Shown piece after piece: positions 25,189-38,000 of a DNA stretch of 64,000 bases. Made by a program: the position numbers and the translations under genes. The stretch is from assembly GCA_022747635.1 (NCBI GenBank), contig JAKTNV010000001.1:35665351-35729350 (forward strand). Direction: 5' to 3'. Source of the stretch: Hetaerina americana (lineage: Eukaryota > Arthropoda > Insecta > Odonata > Calopterygidae). Within the stretch, counting starts at the first letter, position 1; each line of letters begins with the position of its first letter. The notes below the pieces were generated by a model. It searched no databases. It was not told where the DNA came from and saw only the letters and a list, made by a program, of their open reading frames with translations.

Positions 25189-27197
25189 AGAGTGAGGGTG
25201 AAAGGAACAGATGAACTGACGTCGGAGAAAGGGAGAAGTGAGCGAGCCACAACCAGAGGAGGGGAGAAACGCTGAAAATTGCATTCTCCGACCTAATGGA
25301 GTCGGGCCAGCCGGGTTCGATGGTCATCTCCAGCAGAAAATAGGAAGAGGATTTCAATCAGTCCCTTTTGTAATCCACCCTTCCCCTTTTGTCTCACTTT
25401 GAGAGCGATCTCGTGCTAGGCAGGTCAAGAGGGGAAGGAGAATGATGAGTGAGCGGACCAGCATCAGCCAGGCCGCCCTCCGGATGACGTCCACCCCTTG
25501 ACTCGCCGGACCGAAGTGAGAGAGGTACGAGAGCCGGGGGAGGGGGGTTGTAGAAATTTCCTCCTTCCTTCACCAATCTTTCCCAGCTCGTCAGTCGCGA
25601 ACGCGCACGGCCGAATGCATCGGGGCACGACAAAGGGGCGTCATTAAATGCCTGGCTGGCCGGAGTCGAGGGTGAGAGGAGGCGGCAGGGTTCGCGCGAT
25701 CCACAGATGAGTTTCCTGGCACATTCGGGGGGGTGGGTGCCAGGGAAGAGGAGATCTTCTGATTGGCTCCTGGTCGAGTCGGGCGGGAGTGGGGGGGGCA
25801 ACGTAAGCGGTGATGGGTGTCGATATCTACTGAAAAGTCCCCGTAAGCGGCCCCGGATCTCATCAACGCCGTTTCCCTTTCACTCTCTGCCGTCCGTGGC
25901 GTATCTGGTCTTTTGGTCCCCGCCGCTCTGAACTCAACGAATCGTAAGGCGCGTGGGATTAATAATATCGGTTCGACGGTCGGCGTACCGTCATTGTCAG
26001 AAGAAAGCATTGCATTTCGAATGCACAGGAACACAATGGGCGTCGAACACTTTTCTTCTCTCTCGCCGGCAAGGGAACGAGTGCCGATCGCATCGAGGAA
26101 AATAATTGCTGCAAATATTGAGAGCCTCAAACTGCCTCATAGCACCCTTTCAATGGGACGAACAAAATTGGATTCATCAAAATGAAATTCTAAATTGGTG
26201 AAGGCAACGAAACCTTGAAATTATGTCTAAAGGGACCTCCGATGACAGTTCATGGTTTTCCGATACATTTACATTTGAATTGATTTCAACTAAACTTTAT
26301 TAAATTTACGTTTCGGGTTAATTACATTTGAATTTATACTTTTGTCTATCGTCATTGATATTCGATAGTCGAGTCATCGAGTAGTCTGATCAATTTCATT
26401 AATTTCTTCAGGCAGGTGGGAACACCAGCTGGAACTCTTAAGCCTTGTATACCGAAATGCCCTTACTTCTCCTACGACTGGGGTAGCATTTCATAATAGT
26501 TAGTAAAGATTCAACTCGAAGGAGTAACATTATTCTACTGATACAGCAATCCCATTTTAAATTATTTAATTTTTTAGAAGGGAATAAGAAATGAAATTGA
26601 TTCTGAGCGCTGTGATACATTTCACCTATTCGATTTCAAATCTCTTTAAGGAACTCATGAAAATAGTGAGGAACATGTAGGTAATACAACACGATAACTT
26701 TTTTACGTAGTTTTTCATGCATGATTAGACATAATTTGCCGAATGCCGAATTTCACCTACACCTTCCATGGTTGTCATTGAAATACACGAGATACATATC
26801 GTATTGGAAGAAACAAATTTTAAGAGTCGAAATGATGACTTGGTGGACCACATACCACCAATAAAGATACATTTTGGATCATTCAATGCCTCACAGACAC
26901 CATCAGACACTTTTTCAGTATTTCTATGAAAATATAATGTAAATTCAGAAGGCGTTGTCACTTTGGGCAAATAGCAAGTCTGGTACACCGCCGAATTGAC
27001 CTCCAACACTCCAAACGCCAGATTTCAGTACTTTGTTTTTTTTTAATTGAACTTTGAATTTTTGTTTCCAATTTAGTCGATCATACGAAGTAATGTTTTC
27101 AACTTCATTAAAAGGTAAAGAGGTGTTATTATCTCTGGCCTCTTTCCTACAATTTATCTAACCTATCGGCATAATTTGAGCGTTCCCAGAACATATC

Positions 27198-27262
27198 TAC
27201 GTCTACATAAATACCGCGCGATCCACCATAAAAGGTGTGTGGCAGAGGATGAAAGCGTCAAG
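27198..27262 (-). mobile_element. LINE 3' UTR tail remnant
   Basis: The minus strand reads CTCTGCCACACACC...GGTGGATCGCGCGG, the same order as the 3' UTR hairpin of the LINE copies at 12.0 and 57.65 kb. The neighbouring DNA carries no recognisable RT sequence, so only the 3' end was inserted or kept. Confidence 0.6.
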
Positions 27263-30200
27263 TGGGTTAGGAATAATTGGGAGGGAGGTCGTTTAATGGG
27301 TTAAGAAAAGGGAAAAACATTCATTTACAAGTAATGTCGATGAATCTTTGCCATTTGGGTGTCTTTAGAGACTGTGTATCATGATTAAAAGAAAAATAAA
27401 TGGGCACAACCTTCAATAAAAAGTGTTATCCTTTACGTCAGCTGCTCCGTATGTTTAACACTAGAAAGTGCGAAGACTACCGAGCAATAATGTTACGTAG
27501 ACGCGTGTTATATGAAACAAATAATCGATGGTGTCGGCCTTTCCCCTTTACATGAGCCAACTTATCCTACGATACTCCTCCGTCGTAAACAAGATTTTTT
27601 TTCTTTATTATACCCTTTTTTATTCTCTTCTTTGCCTTCCATTACGTTAATTTCCTCCGCAGCGGAGTCATGATTCCGCTGCGCCACTCACAACTGCTTA
27701 GAAAGTGAGTATACTGGGATGAAAATAAATCAAACGAAGGTTACCAGCACAATAAGGTATGTAACACAGCACCTGAAATTAGATAGTAAAATTGTTTTTA
27801 TTGATTTTAAATACATTTATGCGTGCACTAGAGCGCAATTCTAGGCCGGTGAAGTTTTTCTCCTGTCATGACTCACGTTCTACACAATTTACAGGAGCAA
27901 AATAAACAACCCACCATGAGGTTATTTTTTAAATTGGTCTAAAGAGAAGAACTAAATCCTAGTCACCTTTGGAGGCACATTTGTTCAATATCTGTCCATG
28001 AAGGGTTTTGGATACTGCGTTTTTATTTACACGAAATGGCTATCAAATTTCGAGACGCCATAAATGAGGAAATTACACCATTACACTCGTTGTCTGCTGC
28101 CAATCCTGCAAAACCGAAAAACCACAAAAGTGATATCGTAGGACGTTCTTGTAACCATTCTAGGCAGTTCATCGTACCTCACATGCATAGAGCATCGGCT
28201 TTGAAGCTGATGGAACCAATGATAAGGGTAGCAGTGGCATAAATTATATCCTAAGCACAAAAAATATCTTCTCATAACATATCTATGATACTTCATGCTA
28301 ACATAAACCATGAAGTTCAAAGCCGATAGGAGGAAGAAAAAAAATTCAACGGTTGCATTGCTTTAGCACATATCATCGTGGACTCGACGTGGCATCATCA
28401 AAGCCTTTTGTTCCCGAGCGGCGAGGACGATTTCGATACGCCTCGGTGAGGGAATAGTTGTCCTTATTCCCTGAAAAGAGTGTTGTCACGTTCGCCCCCG
28501 CTTGCATCTGCACTCTGGAGAGGGAAAGAGACAGGCTGCTCTGGAAGACGGATCCTGCCGGGGTGGAAGCGAACGGGGGAGACCTAGCGGGAAGACGCAT
28601 GAGGCGAGCGGGCCGCCCAGACGCCGCCGCCCCATTACGAATATTAATGACGAGAGTACGCCTGCTGGGGAGTGGAGAATCACGGAAGCGAGCACATCTG
28701 CGGGGGTGAAGGTGGAGCACTTCGGAAGGAAAGGTGGAATTGGGGCGCCCGCCCGTGGGATGAGGGCGACGCAGCGGGCACGTTTCGAAGAGCGGGAGCA
28801 CGGCGGGAAATTACGTGGGACCCGAAATGGAACTGTGTCGTACCACGCTGATTTGGGCGACGCGTTCGAGCATTTCGAATGAATTACCTACGGCAATGCC
28901 CGTATGTTGCTTTGCTGAACGATTGGAAGGAGGATTGAAGGAAAGAAATGCGAACGTTGCGGATCGTGAAAATAAATGGTTTATGGTAGCCAACTCGGGG
29001 ACCAGGTTAATTTCAGTCTAAAACTGTATTTTTCGTTTTTCACCGAGTGGATATTATCTTAAAAAATATCAAATTGCACAAAGGTTGCAAGACGTAAAAT
29101 ATACCTACTAATAGATTAAATTTTCAAGCTATGACATGCGTAAAGAATCATTTCGGCAGAAGATGAAAATTTTGAGATTGATATAATACGTATATCGTTG
29201 AAATTATTATACCCAACTACAGGAAAGAGGCATGAGAGACTTGAATTGACTCACAGAATTTTTTACTAAACGAAAGAGGGGAAAATCATAGCTCAATTTA
29301 TTTTCAAATAACATGCCATTTAAAAGAAGATTTAGTGATTATGCAGATGATATGCTTATTCGATTTACAACTGTGACACATTCTATACAAAATAACACAC
29401 CATACAAAAATAACAGAAAAACTCACTGAAACAGAACACAGTATAGTCAATACATAGACGTTCCAGTGAACGGATGGGCCTAATAGGTTTGTAACGACCA
29501 GCAAATTTTGGTGGCCAAATATGATAAAATGAATATATTTGAAGTAATTAAAGCACGCATATTTACGCTGTTATTTAATCATTATTTAGCACTGATATGA
29601 ATTTTGTATAATTAATATTATGCGCGATTTTATCTTGCTTTAGTTTATTAAGTGCAGAAAAAAATACGTGCTCACGTAATGTAATGCAGGGGGTGGTAAA
29701 AATACAAAAAAATGCAACTTTTTGCTCTTTTTACAACTTGGATATTAACTTGATGGAAAACATGGAAAATAGTTTTTCTTTTCCATGATTGCTCAACTCG
29801 TATTAACGCTCATGTTAATCAAAGTGAATTTTAAGCTTCCTGTAAAGGATTTTTCCAATGCTCGCAAGAAGCGATAACCTGTGCATGCTATGCAAAATGA
29901 AAGAGTCAAGGAAACAAAAGTATTCGCGAATCCGAGTAAAACTAGTTCTCACTCGCCCCGTTTTGTTTTTTTCACACCGAAGTGGTTTATTTTGGAGTAT
30001 GGGTAAACACTGAAAGCAAAGAATGAGCTCACCGAAATTCTCATGTATTTCTCTCGAAATACTCCTTTGTTAGATATGCAAAATTCATATTACCATACCG
30101 ACTATACCTATTATCCCGATGCCATGCTTATCATACAAACATAGTAGTCGGTAATAGGGCTGTTACTTGGGCGTGAACAATATTCACTACGACTCCTTGA

Positions 30201-30567
30201 TGATGAGAATAGAATTAATCCATACTATAAGGAATTTCCCAACATACCCGCTGACGCTCTCAGTTGGCGGTAATGCAAATTTTTTAGTTTTGGCGACAGC
30301 GAGCATCGCCTTTTGATTCCAAAACGTTATTCACTAGATCTGTAAAAGCTTCAACACCCATGAGAAAAATATTAATTTTGCCTTTAAATTATACGCGTAG
30401 CGGAATCAAGTGCGCTGATATATTTTTCCTCTCGTCGTCTGATCGGAATTGGGACCGGGAACAATCCGGGCGCACCACGCGCGCGGTGCTCCCACGAGGA
30501 CGACCGCCGTTCGGGAACAATAAAAATTTATGACGGCGGATTTTTTCGTGCAGTGCGTCTCCCTCAC

Positions 30568-30734
30568 CATTATGTCCACGGGCTCGAGGAGGGGCCCTTT
30601 GGCAGCGATGTACTCCCCGCCGCTGGCGTCCTGCCTCCGGTACGTGAAGCGTGCGCCCGCCGCCTCGTACTCACCGGACCAGTTGATGGCCCAGTTGCCG
30701 TTGATGATGTAGCTCCCGTCTGCGCGGCGGAGGG
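30568..30734 (-). CDS. ADAMTSL: ADAMTSL exon B: spacer module core
   Basis: 167 nt, residues 69-124. Acceptor TATCCCTACAG|CC; donor ATG|GTGAGG; phase 1 in, phase 0 out. It encodes the centre of the ADAMTS spacer: ALR, then SYIINGNWAINWSGEYE, FTYRR and GPLLEPVDIM, matching the strand order of ADAMTSL4-type spacers. A further sequon (NWS, residues 86-88) lies in it. The spacer is known in ADAMTS and ADAMTSL proteins as a binding surface for matrix ligands or substrates. Open frame runs on past both ends, so the limits rest on the splice consensus and on phase agreement with exons A and C, not on stops. Confidence 0.93.
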
Positions 30735-32009
30735 CTGTAGGGATATAAAAAGGGGAGGGATTATTAGATTGAGCGATGCTGTGCGGTGTTCGGTACACGC
30801 GAACCACTCTGCGGGGACGCAATCCGCTTCACGGCCCGTCGCGGCGGGCCATTAAATCACCGCCCATGCCGAAGTACCCCTTCCCTCGCGTCGGCCACCA
30901 GGGACAACCCGGCGCCGCGATTCGGAGCACTCTTGCTTGACGTGTCGTTTCGGATTTTACCTGGGATCCGGGGGGAAGGATGGGAAATGGGTGAAAGGGA
31001 AGACTCCAGCAGCGGGTGACGAATCAACAGACGGTACGTGAATGTGATTATCTGATGAGCGAAACACATTATAAATGCACGTATCACGTACTACTCGTGT
31101 ATACGGGTACTTCGTAATTCATTCAACCAGTGAAAAAAGAAAGGAGTACCAATAATCTATAACCCCTAATTTGTAAACCATTATAAATGGGCTTCAGATG
31201 AGACTTTTTAGAGAGGGAATAGGAATTTGTATTGTTTAATTGTGAAGTACCTTGAAAACGAAAGTATATAAAACTTCGTCTATTACAGAGAAATAGTCTG
31301 GCAGCGTGTGTATGCGTTAAATGAATGCAACATGGTATCATGTTGTTGATTCGTGCATGAGTTCAAAATAATGAAAATTTGAAAATAAAAAGAGCTTAGT
31401 TTATCGGTTAGAACGTAGTCGTTAGTAGTATTTAGAAAGCACTTACTAAATGCCACTCGGTCTAAAGAAAGAAGGAACTGGACTAAAATAATAAGCATCT
31501 AAAATAATATCCAGGTTTTGGAATTTACTCTTCTCGTTAGTTATAATTTCCCTGAACTTCTTAGTCTTTCTAGGGGAATATAACTCAATTAAAGCCCAAC
31601 TGTATGCAATCTTTTAGCGGGTTTCATTTGTTGGGGTGAAATTGAAAAAAAATTTCCAAGCCATCGATATTTTTGGACTACTCGCCGCCTACTCGCGTTA
31701 AATCCTTCTCAATTAGCCAAATTGCGCCTCTTTGACCTCTTACTTCACACATTACGTGTATAAATACAAAGTTTAATTAAATACGTACAGTTTCGTCATA
31801 TAATCAGATGTTAACCAGAAGTTTCAGACTTTAAAGGATAATTAAATTTGACTGAAGGTTAATTTTTGTATGTAATTTGTCTGTATAGGCAAAAGTTTTG
31901 AAGGGATATTTAAAAAGAAAAACATAATATGGTCAGCATAAATACAATAAATATATGTTCGTTATGTTTATGCTCTTATCACCATGCCTTATTTAGTTAC
32001 CGGCCATTA

Positions 32010-32165
32010 TTAAAAGTGGTAGTCGTGTGGATGACGCACAGGGCTACTGACCGGAGCGCACAGAATCGATTCCGGGTGATGCTTCTGGGTACCCACAGCT
32101 TCACCTACGGAAAGTGATTTTCCGAGTAACAGATCTTTAGGGAAACCCACGGTGTTACAGAAAAA
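32010..32165 (+). mobile_element. Putative degenerate tRNA-derived SINE
   Basis: A tRNA-like segment (GGATGACGCACAGGGCTACTGACC, then a B-box-like GAATCGATTCC at about 32061-32073) is followed by a non-tRNA body. No second copy was seen in the window, so the SINE call is inference. Confidence 0.4.
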
Positions 32166-33275
32166 GGAACTGGCTCCCATACCCTAATGTGTGAATTCCA
32201 CATAACATTGAGTTTGGTATTAAGTGAGCTCTACCCTCACCGGTCAAACCGACCTTATGGTTGATTACTGTGGTTTCATAAATAAAAAAAAGAGAAGACC
32301 GACTAAGGTTACAGCAATTCATAAGATTATGGAAAGAATACAACATTTAATCGCCCTTATAGCAATTATTGTGAAACAGTTCGTAGCGATTAATGTAAGA
32401 GGAATAAAATCAATCCTAAAGACTTAATCTCGCAATCCATGAAACTAGTTTTATGTTTTTTTTTCAGTCTGAATCATACCCGTGAGATGATAGCAAATAG
32501 GGGCTTTCAATTTCAAACTGATTTTCAACACCGGTCAGGAAGTGACCAAAGGAAAACATCGAAAATATCGTGACCCATTCACCGCTCTGGCTTTGGCCAT
32601 AGTTGCATGTTTAGTAATCATTAATAAGACTCAGAACTCTTCACTGATTGGGAAAGAAACATGGGGAACTATGCAAATCGATCGCTCACATCCTTGGCTC
32701 GAGGCCGGACACTCCTCCCCTCTCAAGGTAGGTGGGAGAAGGGACTCAAAGTGGCCAAAGGCACCTGGGCTTCCGGATCGCCCGCGGGCGGCAAGCCAAG
32801 CTCCGTCATAACTATCCACGGCTACAAGTTATAGGACTTGTCCTTGCATATTAAACTGGCATTTAGATATAGGATGGCTGGCTGGAAGCAAATGCCAGAG
32901 CCCATTCCACCTCAACACCTACCTACGAGTATTCAAATATAACATCCACCGCTGCGGGCGCGAGTGCTCTTGGGGAAAGCGAATCCGCCCAAAACCAGAC
33001 TCCTGGGCTCAATAAAACGCAAATCCCATGCAAGAGGGTGGCCTTTGTAGTTCGGTTCTTCCCTCCTGCTTTGCATCTCTGTTCAAGCATAGAATTTCAT
33101 TACTCAGGAAACCTACCGCCCAGCATACTTATTTACCAGTCAAGAGTTGAAATCCATCTTTTAATCTTTCACTATTCTGTTTGTTCTGTAGATCTTTGGC
33201 CCGCGGATGGCACAGATACCTATTCATTACAGAAAACGAAATGTATTTGACTAGCTTATGACTGCTAGATGGATG

Positions 33276-33565
33276 ATGCGGTGACTAACGAACTTGTTTC
33301 CCACCGAAAGGACCCGGGTTCAAATCCTGAAGACGGCAGATATTTTTCAGTGGCATCCCGATCCCTACTTGAGGTGCTTTGGGGATAGCACTTTGAATGA
33401 GTACGCCGTCCGTCAAAAGGGACGTTAAACTGCGGAGCCCTAGGCGTCTTTCGTTATGAGAAAGCTAAAGCGGACGCCGAGTTTCTCTCCATCCTTTCTT
33501 CTTTCCCATACACCCCCTATGGCGCAAATGACCTCAGCTGTTGGTCGCCTCCCCTAAATGTACTA
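33276..33565 (+). mobile_element. tRNA-derived SINE, copy 1
   Basis: Head with B box GGGTTCAAATCC (33316-33327), then a body shared with the copy at 58.5 kb in the same order: CATCCCGATC, TACTTGAGGTG, GGGACGTTAAACTGCGGA, GGGTTTCTCTCC-like (here GAGTTTCTCTCC) and GGTCGCCTCCCCTAAA. The A box is poor. About 290 bp and non-coding. Such elements are moved by LINE reverse transcriptases; the partner LINE is not known. Confidence 0.85.
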
Positions 33566-34879
33566 CTGCGTGAGAGTTAAAGTGATCCCCACAAATTCTC
33601 ATCCTATCGGTATTTCCGACGGTAAAAAATGATTGTGACATCAAAGCTGGCTTCCTCTTGATATAATTTTAAGCACCTTTTATATGCTGTCCAATAAGAA
33701 AACACAAGGTTTAATCAAAACATCCGTGCTTCGGAAGGTAGTGAATCAAAGTCCGGAGAAAATAAAGGGCAGTAACGTTTACATTGCGACTTTTATTGGG
33801 GTTATCAATAAGTAGGTTACGACTTCAGGGAAGGGCAGGAAAAGATACAAAAGAAAATTGAAAATGAAAAGAAATTTCTTATAATGATCATTGTGTTAAT
33901 TTTATTCTCTTTTGAGATGTTTACGGAGACTCGTTCACGCCCCGGAAAATACCAATATCAGAAGGAAACAGGAGAAAAAATGGGGAAATTGATGAATTAC
34001 TATGGAAGCGGTATATTATGGACCTACAAGATTGCTTGGGAGTTCATAAACAACACCGTGTAGTATTAGATGAAATTTTCATAAATGAAACTAACTAAAT
34101 CATTTTCTTTTAAAGAAAGGGCATACTAGATGCCAAAACACTTCTATATTTATTTCTATAAAAATATTTCGTATTCATTTATGCAAAGTATTTTCACAAC
34201 AGACTACCGCTAAAAAATTAGGATAAAAATGCACAAATATATATTTAATTTTATTTATATTTTTTAGTTTAAGAATCAATGTAATTATATATGCTATTTT
34301 TACTTTGTTTAAAATTAAATACTAAATGCATTTATAGAAATGGGGAAGAGAAAGAAAAATAAAGAAAAATGAAGATATACTAAACATGGGAGGGGAAACG
34401 AGCAATAGAGAGAAATTCGAAGAAGGCAGCACAAGCGGATGCAAGAAATACTGGGAGGTAATGGGATGCAGAAGACGGAAATAGGAAGGTAAATGTAATT
34501 TACTTTGGGCTGGAATGCGACTTCATAGTCCCATATAACACTTAACCCCTTGTCTCAGAGGGTAACATATTACGATTCATTCAAATTTCATATAATAACA
34601 TTATAGATACTGAAGACTGAAGGTTAAAAATGCATTAGTTAGAGAATACAAAAATTAGTAAATAAAAATGGGAACCAATAGTTAGCCCGTTTTCCAAAGT
34701 AGAAATATAAACAACGGATAAAGAATAAAGAGGATACAGTCAGGGGAGTATTTGAAAATATAATAGTAATTAATAATTAATGAAAAATTTAAGATGTGAG
34801 GTGTTCCCAGCTTAGTGAGAAAGTATTTAGGATTCATCTATAGTCCTAATTAAAAACCCAACGCAGGAAGGCACCGACC

Positions 34880-35050
34880 CGGGAAGGAGTGTTTGAAAAA
34901 CCTGCTAAACTTGCTCATAGAGAAGCTAAGTTTTATATGTAATACAATGGGGATAATTTTGGGAGGGCAAGGTATAGGGAGGAAAAGATTATTAATTTTG
35001 GATTGTAGCAAGAAAGATAGAAAGTACGCGGAGTTAAGCCGTGGTTTATC
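34880..35050 (+). mobile_element. Possible LINE 3' coding relic
   Basis: One frame reads GQGIGRKRLLILDCSKKDRKYAELSRG, like the C-terminal tail of arthropod LINE ORF2 proteins (GRxRxxxLDD...KYxELKR). The element at 53.2-55.4 kb ends with KYAELKSDL. Heavily decayed; borders unclear. Confidence 0.35.
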
Positions 35051-38000
35051 ATGATATGTTTTATGAGATTTAAGAGGAATAAGTGTTCTTATTAGGCAGG
35101 TCTTAAGCTCGTTAAGGTGCGGTTCTTAGGCTCATCGAAAGGAGTCCTAAGCCGTAAATGACCGCAAATAAAAACCCAAATTCCTACATTTCTCATCCTT
35201 CTATCTCCAATATTTCTTAATGTTAACAATTCACAATGACATCCTTTTTGTGAAAAAATATTTTTCTCAGGTAAATATTAAGGTAAATATTCCTAGTATG
35301 TTTTACCTAGAAGACCCGTCAAACTAGCACGCATAGAGTTCGGCATTGTGCTATGTTAATTAACCTGTTTAATGGAATGAAGATCATCAGATATTCTTTT
35401 ACAATAAAGATCATTAGAAAAAATGCCTCTTACGGCATTAGATGATGGTGAGCTCAAATTCATACTTGGTCATTAAGCTACAATGACGGCTTTTGAGAGG
35501 GATTGTCATCTACTTTCAAGTGAGCTCTCCACCCAGTTAAAAAAAACATCATATAGCTGTTATTGCAATTGCAGATATCACAGATTTTTGTAGAATAATC
35601 AATACACGGCGATCGTAGTATGCAACAAAAATTTCATTTTCATCAAGGGAAAAATATTAGAATGAAGAGAAATTACAAATTTCAATGATTTTTTGACAAA
35701 CTGAGAGCCCGTATTCTATTTCTACGGAAAATTGTCTCAGTGATGCTTATTTGCGTAACTAGATGGGTTACTGTAATTTATTCATCATTCCGCATAAAAT
35801 GAAAGCTACGTCAATAAAAGCAGAAAATGAGAACGTGAAATATAATACCCTTTACTGGAGAAAAAAGGAGGCGGAGCGAAATTAAGTTAATCTTTTTCAT
35901 GCATCTTCAAACTTACTGAAGTTAGACCGGCAAAGTCTTGAGGATTACACGGGACCCTTTGTCAGTCCGACAAAGCAGAAAACATAGAATATAACAAGAG
36001 CAGGAGGAGTTCTTTTTTGCATGCGGCTCCGGAACCAATCGGCGAGACCAGGGCTGCCCAAGAATCACAAAGGAAGAAAACAGCGGAGGAGAGAAAAGAA
36101 ATAAATTACCCTCCGCTACGAAATCTCTTATCGCGTAATTTTGAAGATCCCTACCCCATCCTACGCCGGAAAATCTTTATTTTTTTGGCAAACCAGCGCT
36201 CTCTGTCTTGAGCGAGTGTCAAAGGGCGATGATTATTATTTTTATTAATATTTATCGTCCCTTTGTGGGTGTCATGGGATTAGGGTAATCGTCAGAAGTT
36301 CGTCTCGAGATTATTCATTTATGCCGCCTCAAAGGAAAGTCGCGTCCTCTTTCCCCTTTGCTCCGTCTGGAAGAGATCCTCCGGTTTGAATTCAACTTCG
36401 CGAACTGATCTCGTGAAGAGTGGTGGAGTAAACTTTTTGGAAAGATGCGCCTTTGATTGCGGACTCCCCCGCATGAAACTCAAAAAAAAAATTGCGCCGG
36501 AGGAGTGGATTGTTTTCATTGGGAAATTATCCTTGTAACAAAGCAGTCTACATATCTGTGAAATCCTTTTAATCTAGAAAAAATCGAGACGGTTTGGGAT
36601 AAATCTATGTTCATTAGCCACTGAGCTAGTCAGTACCATTTTCAAATTAATCTGTTTCTCATAATCCTTCGCTTCGCTTATCTTTGCTGTAAAAAAATCT
36701 TTGTAAAATATGTTTATATAAGAAGGTATGAACTTTGGTGAACTTAAACGAAACTTTCTTATGACTCATTTAAGATCATAGAATGCTTACAGATGGAAAG
36801 CATCAATATTTGTGGTAATTCGATGTTTAATTCATTCCGTGGATTTCATTTATACATTCAATAGACATAAGAAGTAATACCATTCTGAAGAGCCATGAGC
36901 GAATCTAAGCTATATCGATGGGTTGTATTCGTCAAGTAAATATTGGACACTTTCTTGCCTATTTAAAATTTTCATCAGTAACGAGGTACGGCAATGATAA
37001 TCCTATACAATATGCAGTGCAATGAATTTTTAGTTAAAATCAAATGCGGCGTGATAGATAGAATGTTTCAATGAGAAGACATTGCTATAAGTCAGGACAC
37101 CACATTCTAACAGAAAATCACATTCTGTCCACTCACTGGACCGAGTGTGACTTTCCCCGCGGCTGCGGTCAATTGTTTCGCTGAACGAGGTGATTCGAGG
37201 ACGTTAAACTCCATTTTCGCGCCAATTACCCATATTTTCTCAAGGAGGCTGGAGTATATGTATGAGTTTATTATAATCAGTAAACAATCTACCTCCTATT
37301 CGATGTGATGGGAATTTTTTTATTGTTGCAGATAATTCTGCTCCCGTTCCATTTATTTCATATAAAAATCCTCCAATTCTAAGATTGCTTTTCCATCACC
37401 GAACTCTAAAATTGTCTCATAGCTAAGAGGAATTGGTCGAAGGTTTTAAAGAAATAAGATTTAGAAATCAAGTAAGATGAATAAATTCTTACGTGATGAA
37501 TATTAGTCATTAAACCTATATGAACCATGACTATATAAGTATAATAAACTTTTAAAGGAATAACTTTCAGAAATGTCCTCGTTAATGGTTTCCTTTGTTA
37601 CCGATTTTACACAATATTGGGAATGACGTGAAATAGGGTTTAAAGCTATGTAGTTGTATATTTAAAGGTTTCAACAATCAAATCCTTGCACGATTCATTT
37701 ACTTTACCATGATTCTTGCCAAACGGATGACCTATTTTTTTTCTTCAGGATTTCAGTTGGTAAGAAACTTTATCTCGAATACTTTTGACTTTTTTCTTAT
37801 GAATTTCGTGATATGGGTAAAGACAAGGACAGATTTTGACATCAGCTATATTATAAGTTTCAAGGAAGGCTTCTTTTGTACATATACATACATATCCATT
37901 ATAAATCCATGAACATACACATTCAACGCATCAAATCTGGATCAACACACGCTTTAAATACTGCAAATTTATGTTGTCACAGTAGTACTGCTTAGTTAGT

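Larger units (their letters stand above)
24513..30567 (-). other. ADAMTSL: ADAMTSL intron B-C, about 6.1 kb
   Basis: Contains a purine tandem repeat at 25.0-25.2 kb, GC-rich islands at about 25.25-25.96 and 28.44-28.83 kb, and a LINE 3' tail at 27.2 kb. Long open frames here sit in the GC-rich islands and show no family signature. The remainder is AT-rich with nothing recognised. Confidence 0.75.

Noticed and set aside
25591..26130. 179-codon minus-strand open frame
   Set aside because: GC-rich island artefact; Pro/Ser/Arg-rich low-complexity translation with no domain.
26725..27009. 94-codon minus-strand frame with several cysteines
   Set aside because: No recognised family and no splice or transcript support visible; kept only as a note.
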